Virus record (IMG/VR): IMGVR_UViG_3300035698_032233
Coordinates: 1-23,666 of that record
Reading direction: 5' to 3' (one strand)
Length of the DNA stretch: 23,666 nt
DNA from: a virus
A program made the position numbers and the translations under genes. The notes under the pieces were generated by a model. It saw nothing but the letters and a program-made list of their open reading frames with translations. It was not told the DNA's origin and ran no database searches. This document shows positions 12,613 to 20,163 of the stretch, one piece after another; the stretch's first letter is position 1; each line of letters begins with the position of its first letter.

Positions 12613-12983
12613 TGCCACTCGGGATCGACGTGGCGGCTCTCGTCGGCGACATCGGCACGACCGCCGTCGTGATCCGCACCTATCTGACGAGCTCGATCAA
12701 CACCTTCGGCGAGTCGACCGCGCTGTACGACGACGCCGACGCGCAGCTGGTGATCCACCCCGCGAGCGTGAGGCAGAAGCTCGCGATGCCCGAGGGCGAC
12801 CGCACGCGCGACACCATCGCGTGGTACTCCACCGCCCCACTCGCCGGCGCAGGCATGACGCGCCCCGCCGAGATCCAGTACCCCGCCACCACCGGTCCAT
12901 GGTACCAGGTGCAGGACGTCGCAGATTTCGGCGAGGGCGGCGGGATCTACTTCGGCACCGCCACCCGGATCGAGGGATCGTGA
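12612..12983 (+). CDS. Head-closure/stopper-like neck protein
   Basis: A 123-aa protein, beta-rich, with a long strand pair (VVIRTYLTSSINTFGE, DDADAQLVIHPASVRQKL) and an end GPWYQVQDVADFGEGGGIYFGTATRI of the kind found in small neck proteins that close the portal channel. Position between the gp10-like protein and the tail terminator supports this. GGAGGATCC just before the ATG provides one of the few good Shine-Dalgarno sequences in the window. Confidence 0.6.
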   Translation: MPLGIDVAALVGDIGTTAVVIRTYLTSSINTFGESTALYDDADAQLVIHPASVRQKLAMPEGDRTRDTIAWYSTAPLAGAGMTRPAEIQYPATTGPWYQVQDVADFGEGGGIYFGTATRIEGS

Positions 12984-13858
12984 CGACTCTCCCCGTCCGT
13001 CTAGACCGACTACAGGCGGGGATCATCGCGTGGGTCGAGTCCGTGATCCCGTCCGTCACCACGCTGTGGGCACCGAGCGAGTACCCGCGCGAGGCCGCTG
13101 ACGACGTCGTCGTCGCCGCCAAGCTGCTGCTCGGCCCCGACGGCGAGCCTGGTGGGTCGCTGTCCCGCAGCTACGCGCTGCTGCCCACCGCCGCCACGCT
13201 CCGTGTGTTGCCCGCCGCAGCCGCAGCCACCGGCGAGAGCGTTGGCCTGCGCGTGAGCGGGCGCCGCTTCGAGTTCACGATCCCGCCGGCTGCCACGACG
13301 GCGATCGTCCGTGACGGGCTGCTCGCGGCGATCGGCACGACCGAGTCGTCGATGGTGAGCGCCACGTGGTCCGCCGTCGGCACCGACACGATCTCCATCA
13401 CCCAGCTCGAGCTAGGCGACCTGTACCAGCTCGAGCTGCTGTCGTCGCTGCCGGGGCTAGCCGAGGTCGTGATCACCGGCAGCGCCATCGGGCGCGTGTC
13501 CACCGGCGACGTCTCGAGCCTGGTCGAGCTGCAGGCGTACGGGCGCAGCCGCTACCTGCGCAGCGGCGCGGGTGCTGCACTCCAGCGGCTGCGAGGGACG
13601 GTGCGACTGCCCACGCCGCTGTCGGTACTCGATGCCTTCGGTCTGGCGATCGTAGGGGGACCCGGTCCGGTGGTGCCGCTCGACGATCTAGCGGGCCCGA
13701 CGTGGCAGAGCCGTGCCGCCTGGCGGGTGTCCGTCGCTCAGCTCTCGCTCGCAGCCGAGCCCCTGGGGGGCGTCTCCGGCGTGCGTGCTAGTCTTGACCT
13801 GCGCGGCGCTACGGCGGCGCCGATCCTCGTGACCTTGCCGATCGTGACCCCACCATGA
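12980..13858 (+). CDS. Tail terminator (neck terminator gp12-like)
   Basis: A 292-aa protein immediately before the sheath gene, where the terminator that caps the tail tube is encoded in DUF3383-type phages. The N-terminal helix RLQAGIIAWVESVIPSVTTLWAPSEYP and the Tyr-rich VSSLVELQAYGRSRYLR segment fit that family. Residues 71-160 carry the inserted beta-helix-beta module (RRFEFTIPPAATTAIVRDGLLAAIG...TDTISIT) also seen in cement and sheath. GTG 12980 overlaps the previous TGA. The end overlaps the sheath start. Confidence 0.65.
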   Translation: MTTLPVRLDRLQAGIIAWVESVIPSVTTLWAPSEYPREAADDVVVAAKLLLGPDGEPGGSLSRSYALLPTAATLRVLPAAAAATGESVGLRVSGRRFEFTIPPAATTAIVRDGLLAAIGTTESSMVSATWSAVGTDTISITQLELGDLYQLELLSSLPGLAEVVITGSAIGRVSTGDVSSLVELQAYGRSRYLRSGAGAALQRLRGTVRLPTPLSVLDAFGLAIVGGPGPVVPLDDLAGPTWQSRAAWRVSVAQLSLAAEPLGGVSGVRASLDLRGATAAPILVTLPIVTPP

Positions 13859-15291
13859 GCCAGAGCATCACGAACTACGTCTCGGTGTCGGTCTCGCTCG
13901 AGGGCACAGGCCCGCAGCCGGCGGGCTTCGGCACGCCGATGCTTGCGTTCCAGCACGCGCTCGAGTCGCCCCGCCTCGCCGGTCCCTTCTTGTCGGTCGC
14001 GGACGTGATCGCGGCGGGGCATGCTGCGGGCTCCGTGCCCGTGCTGTGGGCCACCGCTGTGTTCTCTCAGCAGCCCCGCGTCACCTCGGTGTTCGTCGGG
14101 CGCATCGACGCCGCCGATGCCACGCTCGCGGTGTCGCTCTCGGCGATCCTCGCAGCGAACCCCGGGGTGTGGTACGCACTCAACATCGCGTCCCGCACCA
14201 GTGCGGACATCCTCGCCGCGGCGGCGTGGGTCGAGGCACAGCGCAAGATCTTCATCGCGCAGAGCAACGACGCATCGCTGCTCACCGGCGCAGGTTCCAG
14301 CTACCAGGCGGTCGTCGGGGGCACCCCGACGGACGGTACGTACGTCCTGACGTTCACGGGCTTCGGCCTGGTGTCCCCGGTCACCGTCACCACGACGCGC
14401 ACCGCCGGCACGCCCGCCACCAGCACCCTGATCGGCGACGCCCTACGTGCGGCGCTCGTGACTGCGGCTGCCGGCTCGCTGCTCGGGCGTGTAGACCCAG
14501 CCAGCATCGGCGGCACGGGTGCGACCCTGACGTGGACGATGCTGGGTACTGTCGAGGCCGGTACCATAGTCGCGAGCGGCACTGCTCTGCCGTCTGCCAC
14601 ACTGCTCGTCACGATCCCCGATCAAGACATCGGCTCTGCTCTCTTCGCGCTGCAGTACACCCGCACCGCGCTGGTCTATCACCCGAGCGACACGGAGTAT
14701 CTCGACGGTGCCTGGACGTCGCGCTGCCTGTCATTCGACCTGGATCAGCGCAAGGGCATCTGGGCCTTCAAGCGGCTGAACGGCATCGCCGGCACCACGC
14801 TCTCGAACGCTCAGATCGCGGCGCTGCGAGCCGTCAACGTCAACTACTTCGCTCCGGCGGTCTCCACCGCTGGCGTGCCGATCTCGGCATTCACCGCGCA
14901 GGGCTGGGTCGGCTCCGGAGCTGCAGGCGCTGGGCGCCGCATCGACGTCACCACTACGCTCGACTGGGCACAGGCGCGATACGAGGAGGCGCTGTTCTCT
15001 GTCCTGATCCGCGAGACGCACGGGGTGCCGTACGACGATTCCGGCTTCAACCGCTTCTACGCCGCGGCCGCCACGGTCAACGCGACCGGGCTCGCAGCCG
15101 GTCACTTCGTCGAGTTCCGCGTCCCCCTCGGAGAGCCGCAGGAGGGCACGCAGACGCCGTTCATCACGATGCCTACGCTGCGTTCTACGTCCGCCGCGGC
15201 ACGAGTCGCGCGCACGCTGACCTTCTCGGCACTGCTCTATCTCCGCGCCGCAATCGAGCGGGTCGTCTTCGCCGTCGAGGTCCGTCAGTAG
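13855..15291 (+). CDS. Contractile tail sheath protein (DUF3383-type)
   Basis: A 478-aa sheath subunit that polymerises around the tube and contracts on infection. Matching features are the N-terminal ITNYVSVSVSLEGTGPQPAGFGTPMLAFQH, an early helical AILAANPGVWYALNIASRTSADILAAAAWVE segment, then ALVYHPSDTEYLDGAWTSRCLSFDLDQRKGIWAFKRLNGIAG, and a C-terminal domain ending RTLTFSALLYLRAAIERVVFAVEV. Residues 158-250 are a surface insertion with the same module as in the cement and terminator proteins. Its presence makes the phage a myovirus. The ATG overlaps the terminator's TGA. A TGC-TAGTCT at 13789-13794 could supply a promoter with a leader of about 54 nt. Confidence 0.88.
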   Translation: MSQSITNYVSVSVSLEGTGPQPAGFGTPMLAFQHALESPRLAGPFLSVADVIAAGHAAGSVPVLWATAVFSQQPRVTSVFVGRIDAADATLAVSLSAILAANPGVWYALNIASRTSADILAAAAWVEAQRKIFIAQSNDASLLTGAGSSYQAVVGGTPTDGTYVLTFTGFGLVSPVTVTTTRTAGTPATSTLIGDALRAALVTAAAGSLLGRVDPASIGGTGATLTWTMLGTVEAGTIVASGTALPSATLLVTIPDQDIGSALFALQYTRTALVYHPSDTEYLDGAWTSRCLSFDLDQRKGIWAFKRLNGIAGTTLSNAQIAALRAVNVNYFAPAVSTAGVPISAFTAQGWVGSGAAGAGRRIDVTTTLDWAQARYEEALFSVLIRETHGVPYDDSGFNRFYAAAATVNATGLAAGHFVEFRVPLGEPQEGTQTPFITMPTLRSTSAAARVARTLTFSALLYLRAAIERVVFAVEVRQ

Positions 15292-15298
15292 GTCCACC

Positions 15299-15751
15299 AT
15301 GTCCGAGCTCAGGCAATACGATCCACTCCAAGTCGTCGGCTCCTTCACGTCGCTGGCTGGGTCCGTCGACATCCTCGACGGCTCGATCGACGGTGGTGAC
15401 TTCGCCGCGCTCGCAACCGACGCAGCCACGTGGACGCGAGAGAACGATCGCGGCGGCAACGCCACGCGCGTCAAGTCGAACAACCGCGGCGGATCGATCT
15501 CCATCTCGCTGTCGGCGAGCTCGCCAACGAACGCGGCTCTCTCGGTGCTCGCGCAGGCGGACTACGTGAGTGAGAACGTCGTGGGCGTGCTCGTGTTGCG
15601 CGATCTCAACGGCACCACGGTCATCACCTGCAACGGCGCGTTCATCGAGGACATCCCAGACTTCGCGTTCGGCTCGACTCGCGGGCAACGGACGTGGGTC
15701 TTCCAGTGCGCTGAGATCGTCGTATTCGCGGGCGGGCACACCATCGCGTAG
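15299..15751 (+). CDS. Tail tube protein (DUF3277-type)
   Basis: A 150-aa protein directly after the sheath gene. It shows the pattern of the inner tube family: YDPLQVVGSFTSLAGSVDILDGSIDGGDF at the N-terminus, a central GNATRVKSNNRGGSISISLSASSPTNAALS and a C-terminal beta segment ending FQCAEIVVFAGGH. It stacks as hexameric rings around the tape measure. AGGTCC just before the ATG is a weak ribosome site. The stop codon TAG is also the start of a TAGGAT box for the next gene. Confidence 0.85.
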   Translation: MSELRQYDPLQVVGSFTSLAGSVDILDGSIDGGDFAALATDAATWTRENDRGGNATRVKSNNRGGSISISLSASSPTNAALSVLAQADYVSENVVGVLVLRDLNGTTVITCNGAFIEDIPDFAFGSTRGQRTWVFQCAEIVVFAGGHTIA

Positions 15752-15754
15752 GAT
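15749..15754 (+). promoter_or_regulatory. -10-like TAGGAT overlapping a stop codon
   Basis: TAGGAT includes the tube gene's stop and ends exactly 6 bp before the ATG at 15761, where no ribosome-binding site is seen. Confidence 0.4.
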
Positions 15755-15760
15755 CTACAC

Positions 15761-16225
15761 ATGCTCGACTCCATGCTCGCGTCCGGTCTCGCTTTCGTCG
15801 AGGGTCTCAAAGATGTCGACTGCAAGCCTGGGATCGTGCAGCTCGCCATCGACACCGACGACCAGGGAGCGCCCCTGGTCTACACCAGTGCCAAGCTCCC
15901 AGCCTCCGTCGGGCTCGAGCTGATGCCGCGGGTCACCACGCTGATCGGCTCGGCGCTCACGCGCTCTGTCGTGACTGGTGATGGAGCCTTCGACGCGACG
16001 GTGATCGTGCGCGTCGCCGATCGTGCGATGCACGACGGGCTCGTGCCGCTGGTCCGCGACCTGCTGCAGCGCGTGCAGGTGAGCCGCTACCGCGGTGGTC
16101 CTGGTGGCGGTCCGCTGCTGCCGAAGTTCGATGACCACTTCGCAGGCGAGTACAGCCACCTCGCTAAAGTCTGCGCGTTCGTGATGGCGCACAACCTCAG
16201 GGGCCCTACCTTCGGCGCCCGCTGA
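15761..16225 (+). CDS. Tail assembly chaperone, short form
   Basis: A 154-aa protein between tube and tape measure genes, the position of tail assembly chaperones (lambda gpG equivalent) that coat the tape measure while the tube grows. It begins MLDSMLASGLAFVEGLKDV and ends with PKFDDHFAGEYSHLAKVCAFVMAHNLRGPTFGAR. The last codons contain a GGGCCCT slippery heptamer followed by a strong hairpin that spans the TGA stop, so a fraction of ribosomes should shift to -1 and make a longer form. Confidence 0.75.
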   Translation: MLDSMLASGLAFVEGLKDVDCKPGIVQLAIDTDDQGAPLVYTSAKLPASVGLELMPRVTTLIGSALTRSVVTGDGAFDATVIVRVADRAMHDGLVPLVRDLLQRVQVSRYRGGPGGGPLLPKFDDHFAGEYSHLAKVCAFVMAHNLRGPTFGAR

Positions 16226-16242
16226 CGAGCTGGGCGCCGAAG
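16201..16242 (+). promoter_or_regulatory. -1 programmed ribosomal frameshift signal
   Basis: The heptamer G GGC CCT (16201-16207) is in register with the chaperone frame and fits X XXY YYZ. Two bases later a perfect 11-bp stem CTTCGGCGCCC (16210-16220)/GGGCGCCGAAG (16232-16242) closes an 11-nt loop containing the stop codon. The -1 frame is open to 16494. Confidence 0.75.
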
Positions 16243-16494
16243 AAAACCCCGCACTCGGGGCCGCACAAAGGCATCGATTACGCCAACGTCCACCCCTTGA
16301 TCGGCAACCTATGCAGCCGCCCCGAGGGCGGACTAGACGTCGAGATGTACCTCGCGCTCACCACCACCCTGTCGCTCGATGCAGCGTACGACCTCGCGGA
16401 GATCGACGAGGTATCGCGCTCGTGGCGTGATGCGGCGCAAGCGAACATCGATCGCGGCGTCGAGATCAAGCGCAGGAAGGCGGGCAAGCGATGA
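16207..16494 (+). CDS. Tail assembly chaperone, -1 frameshift extension (GT-like)
   Basis: Reading from TAC 16207 in the -1 frame adds 95 residues to the chaperone, giving a fusion of about 244 aa (149 + 95). The added part starts YLRRPLTSWAPKKT. It contains HPLIGNLCSRPEGGLDVEMYLALTTTLSLDAAYDLAEID, a segment typical of the downstream frame of such chaperone pairs. No ATG or GTG begins this frame; only a TTG at 16297 without a ribosome site is available, which supports frameshifting. The stop overlaps the tape-measure ATG (ATGA). The extension would bind the tape measure. Confidence 0.75.
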   Translation, partial: YLRRPLTSWAPKKTPHSGPHKGIDYANVHPLIGNLCSRPEGGLDVEMYLALTTTLSLDAAYDLAEIDEVSRSWRDAAQANIDRGVEIKRRKAGKR

Positions 16495-16934
16495 CGACGA
16501 TCGCGGAGTTCTTGGTCGGGCTCGGCTTCGACGTCGACACCAAGCCGCTCGACGACGCCGCCAAGAAAGCGAAGGAGGCGGCGGACAAGTCCGCCGCGAG
16601 CTGGGGGAAGGTCGAGGCGGGGATGGCGAAAGTCGGCAAGGCTGCGCTTGCCGCCGGCGCAGGACTGCTGCTGTTTGCGCAGCAGTCCGCCTCCGCGGGG
16701 GACGAGATCGGCAAGGTCTCGCAGAGAGCAGGCCTCGCGACCAAGGACTATCAGCGCCTGCTGTTCGCGGCGAAGCAGAGCGGAGCAGGACAGGCTGAGC
16801 TCGCCGACTCGTTCAAATCCCTGTCGATGCAGATAGTCGAGGCTGGCAAAGGCGCCGGCCCGGCATCCGACGCTCTCCGCACCCTCGGCATCCGAGCCTC
16901 CGAGCTGATCGACCTGAGCGCGGAGGAGCGATAG
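16491..16934 (+). CDS. Tape measure protein, N-terminal part (ends at amber codon)
   Basis: The first 147 residues of a tail-length tape measure. They comprise a start MTTIAEFLVGLGFDVDTKPLDDAAKKAKEAAD, a hydrophobic segment AALAAGAGLLLFAQQSA (about 51-67), and SAGDEIGKVSQRAGLATKDYQRLLFAAKQSG, a conserved tape-measure N-terminal pattern. The frame stops at TAG 16932-16934 in the middle of a conserved stretch (LSAEER-stop-GKIGDALN) and continues open to 18290. The gene must therefore be suppressed, mutated or mis-sequenced at this codon. ATG overlaps the chaperone extension's TGA. Confidence 0.8.
   Translation: MTTIAEFLVGLGFDVDTKPLDDAAKKAKEAADKSAASWGKVEAGMAKVGKAALAAGAGLLLFAQQSASAGDEIGKVSQRAGLATKDYQRLLFAAKQSGAGQAELADSFKSLSMQIVEAGKGAGPASDALRTLGIRASELIDLSAEER
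16932..16934 (+). other. In-frame amber codon inside the tape measure gene
   Basis: TAG sits in the context CGA TAG GGG, with no frame change on either side. Related tape measures usually carry an aromatic residue here (EERF-type), so a Tyr codon changed by one base is the simplest origin. Confidence 0.85.
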
Positions 16935-16976
16935 GGGAAGATCGGCGACGCGCTCAACAATCTGTCCAACCCCGCT

Positions 16977-18290
16977 TTGAAGTCGCAGATCTCCCTTACG
17001 CTGCTAGGAGGCTCGGCCGACAAACTGATCCCTTTGCTCGACGAGGGCAGCGTCGGAATCAAGCGACTCGGAGACCAGGCGGAGCGGCTCGGCGTCGTCA
17101 TGTCTGACGAGGCGATCAAGCAGAGCACGAAGTTCACCGACGAGCTCGGCGAGCTCAAGGCACAGATCGATGGTGTGACGGCGAGCATCGGCACAGCGCT
17201 GATCCCCATCGTCCGAAAAGCGATCCAGAACTGGGAGTCGTGGGCGGTCGCAATCGGCAGTTTCGCGACGGCGCTTGCCGCAGTGAAGCTCGTCAAATTC
17301 GCCCACGAGATGGGTCTAGTCGGCTCGGCGATGGGCGCGATCAAGTGGGGGGCGGGGATCGGAGGAGCCCTGGCATTCGGTGTGGCGGTCGGCACCGCGG
17401 CGGATCAAATGTTCGGTCTGTCTGACGCCATCGCAGGCGTGAAAAATACACAGGGCAAGCGCGGCGTGGGGGCGTTCGTCGGGGAGTACGACGCCGGCGA
17501 TTTCGCCAAGATGGGTGATCTGAAGGCGGAGCGTGCCGCCATCGAAGGCGACCCACGACAGCGCCGGGACCAGGCTCACCGCATCCGACAGATCGACGAG
17601 GAGCTCGCGGGGATCGAGGGCGCCGCGACGAGGCGAGTGACGGCGCGGCAGGGTGGCGAAAAGCTGCGGCAGATCACCGTCGACGCCGGCAACTACGCCG
17701 CCCGCGAGAACGCCACCGCGAACATCACCGCTGCGGCGGCCGCTACAGAGAGGGCAGCTGCGCGCGCGCGCGAGATGAAAGCGCGGCGTGGCGGTAAAAG
17801 TGCGTCGTTCTCTGCCGACGTTTCGGCGTACGACATCGACGCGGACGAGCGATTCGGCGAGGAGCTGGCGATGCTCGCCGAGCGCTACGGCGCCGGCTCG
17901 GTGGCGGTGGACGAGGCGACCAAAGCCGCGGGCTCGGCACTCGAGAGTGGCGCCCTCGATTCCGTCGCGCGAGAGGCTGCGCTGTCACGGCTAGGCTCGA
18001 GCGTCGGTCAGGACCTCACCAAGAAGGCGGGCAGCGGAGACCCGCTGATCTCGGCGATCTTCGGCGAGGACGTGCCGGACATGAAGCTCTCGCAGATGGC
18101 GATGGGCGCGGAGCCGCAGGTTCTCATCGCGACGATCAACAACACCTTCACCTTTGACAATGACTTCTCGATCTCGGGCGCGGGCAACCCCGGGGACGTC
18201 GGCAGCTCCGTCGCGGCGGCGCTACGCGATGCGTTCCAGGGCGCGATCGCTGCGTCTACCGTCACGGCGAAAGTGAACTTCGCGAGGTGA
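16977..18290 (+). CDS. Tape measure protein, C-terminal part (same frame after amber)
   Basis: The frame is open from 16935; a TTG at 16977 is the nearest possible start but has no ribosome site. The 437 residues continue the conserved pattern (LKSQISLTLLGGSADKLIPLLDEGSVGIKRLGDQAERLG), then a hydrophobic region around AIGSFATALAAVKLV and GAIKWGAGIGGALAFGVAVGTA. A long charged helical region follows, with ENATANITAAAAATERAAARAREM, ending in a small domain with TINNTFTFDNDFSISGAG. With readthrough the full tape measure would be 599 residues, predicting a tail of roughly 90 nm at 0.15 nm per residue. Confidence 0.75.
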   Translation: MKSQISLTLLGGSADKLIPLLDEGSVGIKRLGDQAERLGVVMSDEAIKQSTKFTDELGELKAQIDGVTASIGTALIPIVRKAIQNWESWAVAIGSFATALAAVKLVKFAHEMGLVGSAMGAIKWGAGIGGALAFGVAVGTAADQMFGLSDAIAGVKNTQGKRGVGAFVGEYDAGDFAKMGDLKAERAAIEGDPRQRRDQAHRIRQIDEELAGIEGAATRRVTARQGGEKLRQITVDAGNYAARENATANITAAAAATERAAARAREMKARRGGKSASFSADVSAYDIDADERFGEELAMLAERYGAGSVAVDEATKAAGSALESGALDSVAREAALSRLGSSVGQDLTKKAGSGDPLISAIFGEDVPDMKLSQMAMGAEPQVLIATINNTFTFDNDFSISGAGNPGDVGSSVAAALRDAFQGAIAASTVTAKVNFAR

Positions 18291-18293
18291 GCA

Positions 18294-18914
18294 ATGGCGG
18301 CAACAAACCTAGGCACCCTGCTACGACCGAACACCGTGAGCATCTTCGCGGGCGACCCCGCGTCCAAAGGCAAGGTCGTGGCTTTCTTGCTCAAGGACGT
18401 GGCGGTGCCTGTGCCCGGTCGCGTGCGCCTCGACCTGCTGCGGCAGGTGTCCGCGAGCTCTCGCGCGACGGCGGCACGGAGCCCGGTCGAGCGCGTCGTG
18501 GTCGACAACATCCGGATGGAGCCGCGCACCGTGACTGTCACCGGGCAGCTCTCCGCGACCCCGCTCGGTATCCTCGGCGTGGCGCTCGGGTCGTTCGGCT
18601 CCATCGTCCGTCGTGACCTCCGCGAGCTCGCCAAGCTGCGCCGGATTCAAGAGCGTCGCGAGCCCGTCGTGCTCGTCACACCGGGCGAGGTGTTCTCGTC
18701 GATGTCGATGTCGATCGACGAGTCGCACGTGGGTGATCATCGCGTCGAGCTGACGCTGACGTTCGAGGAGATCCGCATCGTCAGTCCGCTCTCGCTCGTC
18801 GGGGAGCTCGATCTGAACGCCATGTTCGGCGGCGCATCATCGGCGCAGCAGATCGGCGGGCAGCCAACGGAGCTGGTGACCGCCCCCGCTGGCGTCGCCG
18901 GGGGGCTCGGCTGA
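18294..18914 (+). CDS. Dit-like baseplate protein
   Basis: A 206-aa protein directly after the tape measure. The segment SPVERVVVDNIRMEPRTVTVTGQLSATPLGI (about residues 62-92) is the signature of the Dit-like N-terminal domain found in myovirus baseplates, which forms the hexameric ring joining tube to hub. It is followed by FSSMSMSIDESHVGDHRVELTLTFEEIRIV, the typical closing strands. AGGTGA shortly before the ATG serves as ribosome site. The tail of the protein is flexible (QQIGGQPTELVTAPAG). Confidence 0.75.
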   Translation: MAATNLGTLLRPNTVSIFAGDPASKGKVVAFLLKDVAVPVPGRVRLDLLRQVSASSRATAARSPVERVVVDNIRMEPRTVTVTGQLSATPLGILGVALGSFGSIVRRDLRELAKLRRIQERREPVVLVTPGEVFSSMSMSIDESHVGDHRVELTLTFEEIRIVSPLSLVGELDLNAMFGGASSAQQIGGQPTELVTAPAGVAGGLG

Positions 18915-19249
18915 TGGAGCAGCTGATCCGCATCCGCATCCGTCGGAGCGACGAGCTGCGCGCGCCCGAGCAGTACATCGACTTCGCGGACGGCACCCGT
19001 GCCGGGCTCCGAGCGCGGTACTCCGCGATGACGGATCGATGGCACCTGTGGATCCTGGCGCTCGACGGCGAGGTGATCGCGTACCTCGGCGCCGCCGTGC
19101 CGGGATATGACATGCTCCTCGGGCACAAGCACGACCCGCGCGTACCTCAGGGCGAGCTGTTCATCTACTCCGAGGATCGAGCGCCACCCAACCGCGAGAC
19201 GATCGACGTCTCCGCGTGGGTGTTCTATCGCCCGGTGGATCTCGTATGA
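18914..19249 (+). CDS. Baseplate plug protein (DUF6983/Pam3-plug-like)
   Basis: A 111-aa protein starting in the preceding TGA. The order of strands (QYIDFADGTRAGLRARYSAMTDRWHLWILALDGEVIAYLGAAVPGYDMLLGH, then PQGELFIYSED) matches small plug proteins that seal the tube at the baseplate in simple myoviruses. Family assignment is from pattern memory. Its place between Dit and hub supports it. Confidence 0.65.
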   Translation: MEQLIRIRIRRSDELRAPEQYIDFADGTRAGLRARYSAMTDRWHLWILALDGEVIAYLGAAVPGYDMLLGHKHDPRVPQGELFIYSEDRAPPNRETIDVSAWVFYRPVDLV

Positions 19250-20163
19250 TCACCTTCCCGAGATACTACAAGCCCGGGTGCCTGATCACGATCTCGGGGC
19301 TCGTGATCGACGCTGCGATCGCAGCGGCGCTCGGCATCCCCGCGCCGCGCGTGGTGTTCGCGATCAAGCGCTCGATGACTCCGACCCCGGACACCTGCAG
19401 CCTCACCGTGTACGGGCTCGCGCCCGAGCGCGCGACGGCGATGCTCACGTTGTTCGCCGAGATCGGGCGCGCCCCGATGACGCTCGCGATCGGGTACGAC
19501 GGCATCACAGGTCTCGCCTTCACCGGCGACATCCGGTCGATGCGTCTCGACCGCTCGCAGCTCGACCACGCGCTGGTGATGACAGCCGACGACGGAGGCG
19601 ACGCGATCGCCGACGCGGTGCTCCCCGCTGAGTTCGTTTCCACCGCCGGGGCCTCCGCGCGTAGACAGATCACAGCCGCGGTGCTCGTCATGTCCGCCGA
19701 GATCGCCAAGAACGGGCGACCTCCAATCGTCGAGCACCCGTCGGTGGCGGCTGCGGTCGCCGGCACGAGCGTCGCCGCGTCGACGCTGATCTACACCGCG
19801 GTGCGCGTCGGCACGGCGAGCGACTTGTTGAACGAGGCGGCGCGCCTGCTCGGGGTGCGGTGGTGGCTGCGCGACGGGATGCTGTTCATGGCGGCGCGCG
19901 GCATCCCGACCGACCACAGGGCGGTGCTGCTGCCGCGTGCGCACTGGCTCGACACGCCGAGCGAGGATGCCGAGGGGCTGATGCACGTCAAGACCTTCGC
20001 CGACCCAAACATCACGCCGGGGCGGATGATCGCGATCCAGGGCAGGCTCTCGATCGGCGAGGTGGACTGGCTGCGCGTGGAGACCACCGACGTCGCCGGC
20101 GACACCGAGGGCTCTACCCCGTGGTCCACCACGTGTGTGTGCCGTAGACTGGTGGGGGCGTGA
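19246..20163 (+). CDS. Baseplate hub protein (gp27/gp44-like)
   Basis: A 305-aa protein with an ATGA start. The N-terminal half has a beta domain (VVFAIKRSMTPTPDTCSLTVYGLAPE, IGYDGITGLAFTGDIRSMRLDRSQLDHALVMTADDGGDAIADAV). The C-terminal half has a TASDLLNEAARLLGVRWWLRDGMLFMAARG segment and a closing strand pair near GRMIAIQGRLSIGEVDWLRVETTDV. This is the pattern of phage hub proteins that bind the spike and the tube. Transcription of the spike may start inside its end (TAGACT 20145). The upstream GTG at 19216 is disregarded in favour of the overlapping ATG. Confidence 0.7.
   Translation: MITFPRYYKPGCLITISGLVIDAAIAAALGIPAPRVVFAIKRSMTPTPDTCSLTVYGLAPERATAMLTLFAEIGRAPMTLAIGYDGITGLAFTGDIRSMRLDRSQLDHALVMTADDGGDAIADAVLPAEFVSTAGASARRQITAAVLVMSAEIAKNGRPPIVEHPSVAAAVAGTSVAASTLIYTAVRVGTASDLLNEAARLLGVRWWLRDGMLFMAARGIPTDHRAVLLPRAHWLDTPSEDAEGLMHVKTFADPNITPGRMIAIQGRLSIGEVDWLRVETTDVAGDTEGSTPWSTTCVCRRLVGA
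20145..20150 (+). promoter_or_regulatory. -10-like TAGACT ahead of the spike gene
   Basis: TAGACT lies in the 3' end of the hub gene, with 9 bp between its last base and the GTG at 20160. No convincing -35 is seen. Confidence 0.35.

Noticed and set aside
13789-13794. TGC-TAGTCT as another leaderless promoter
   Set aside because: No start codon lies 6-9 bp downstream. It could still be an ordinary promoter for the sheath gene with a leader of about 54 nt, but support is weak.
16662-16688. A 10-bp perfect inverted repeat (GGACTGCTGC/GCAGCAGTCC) in the tape measure gene
   Set aside because: It falls in codons for a hydrophobic helix with repeated Leu/Gln codons and is not near a start, stop or slippery site; chance in GC-rich coding DNA is likely.
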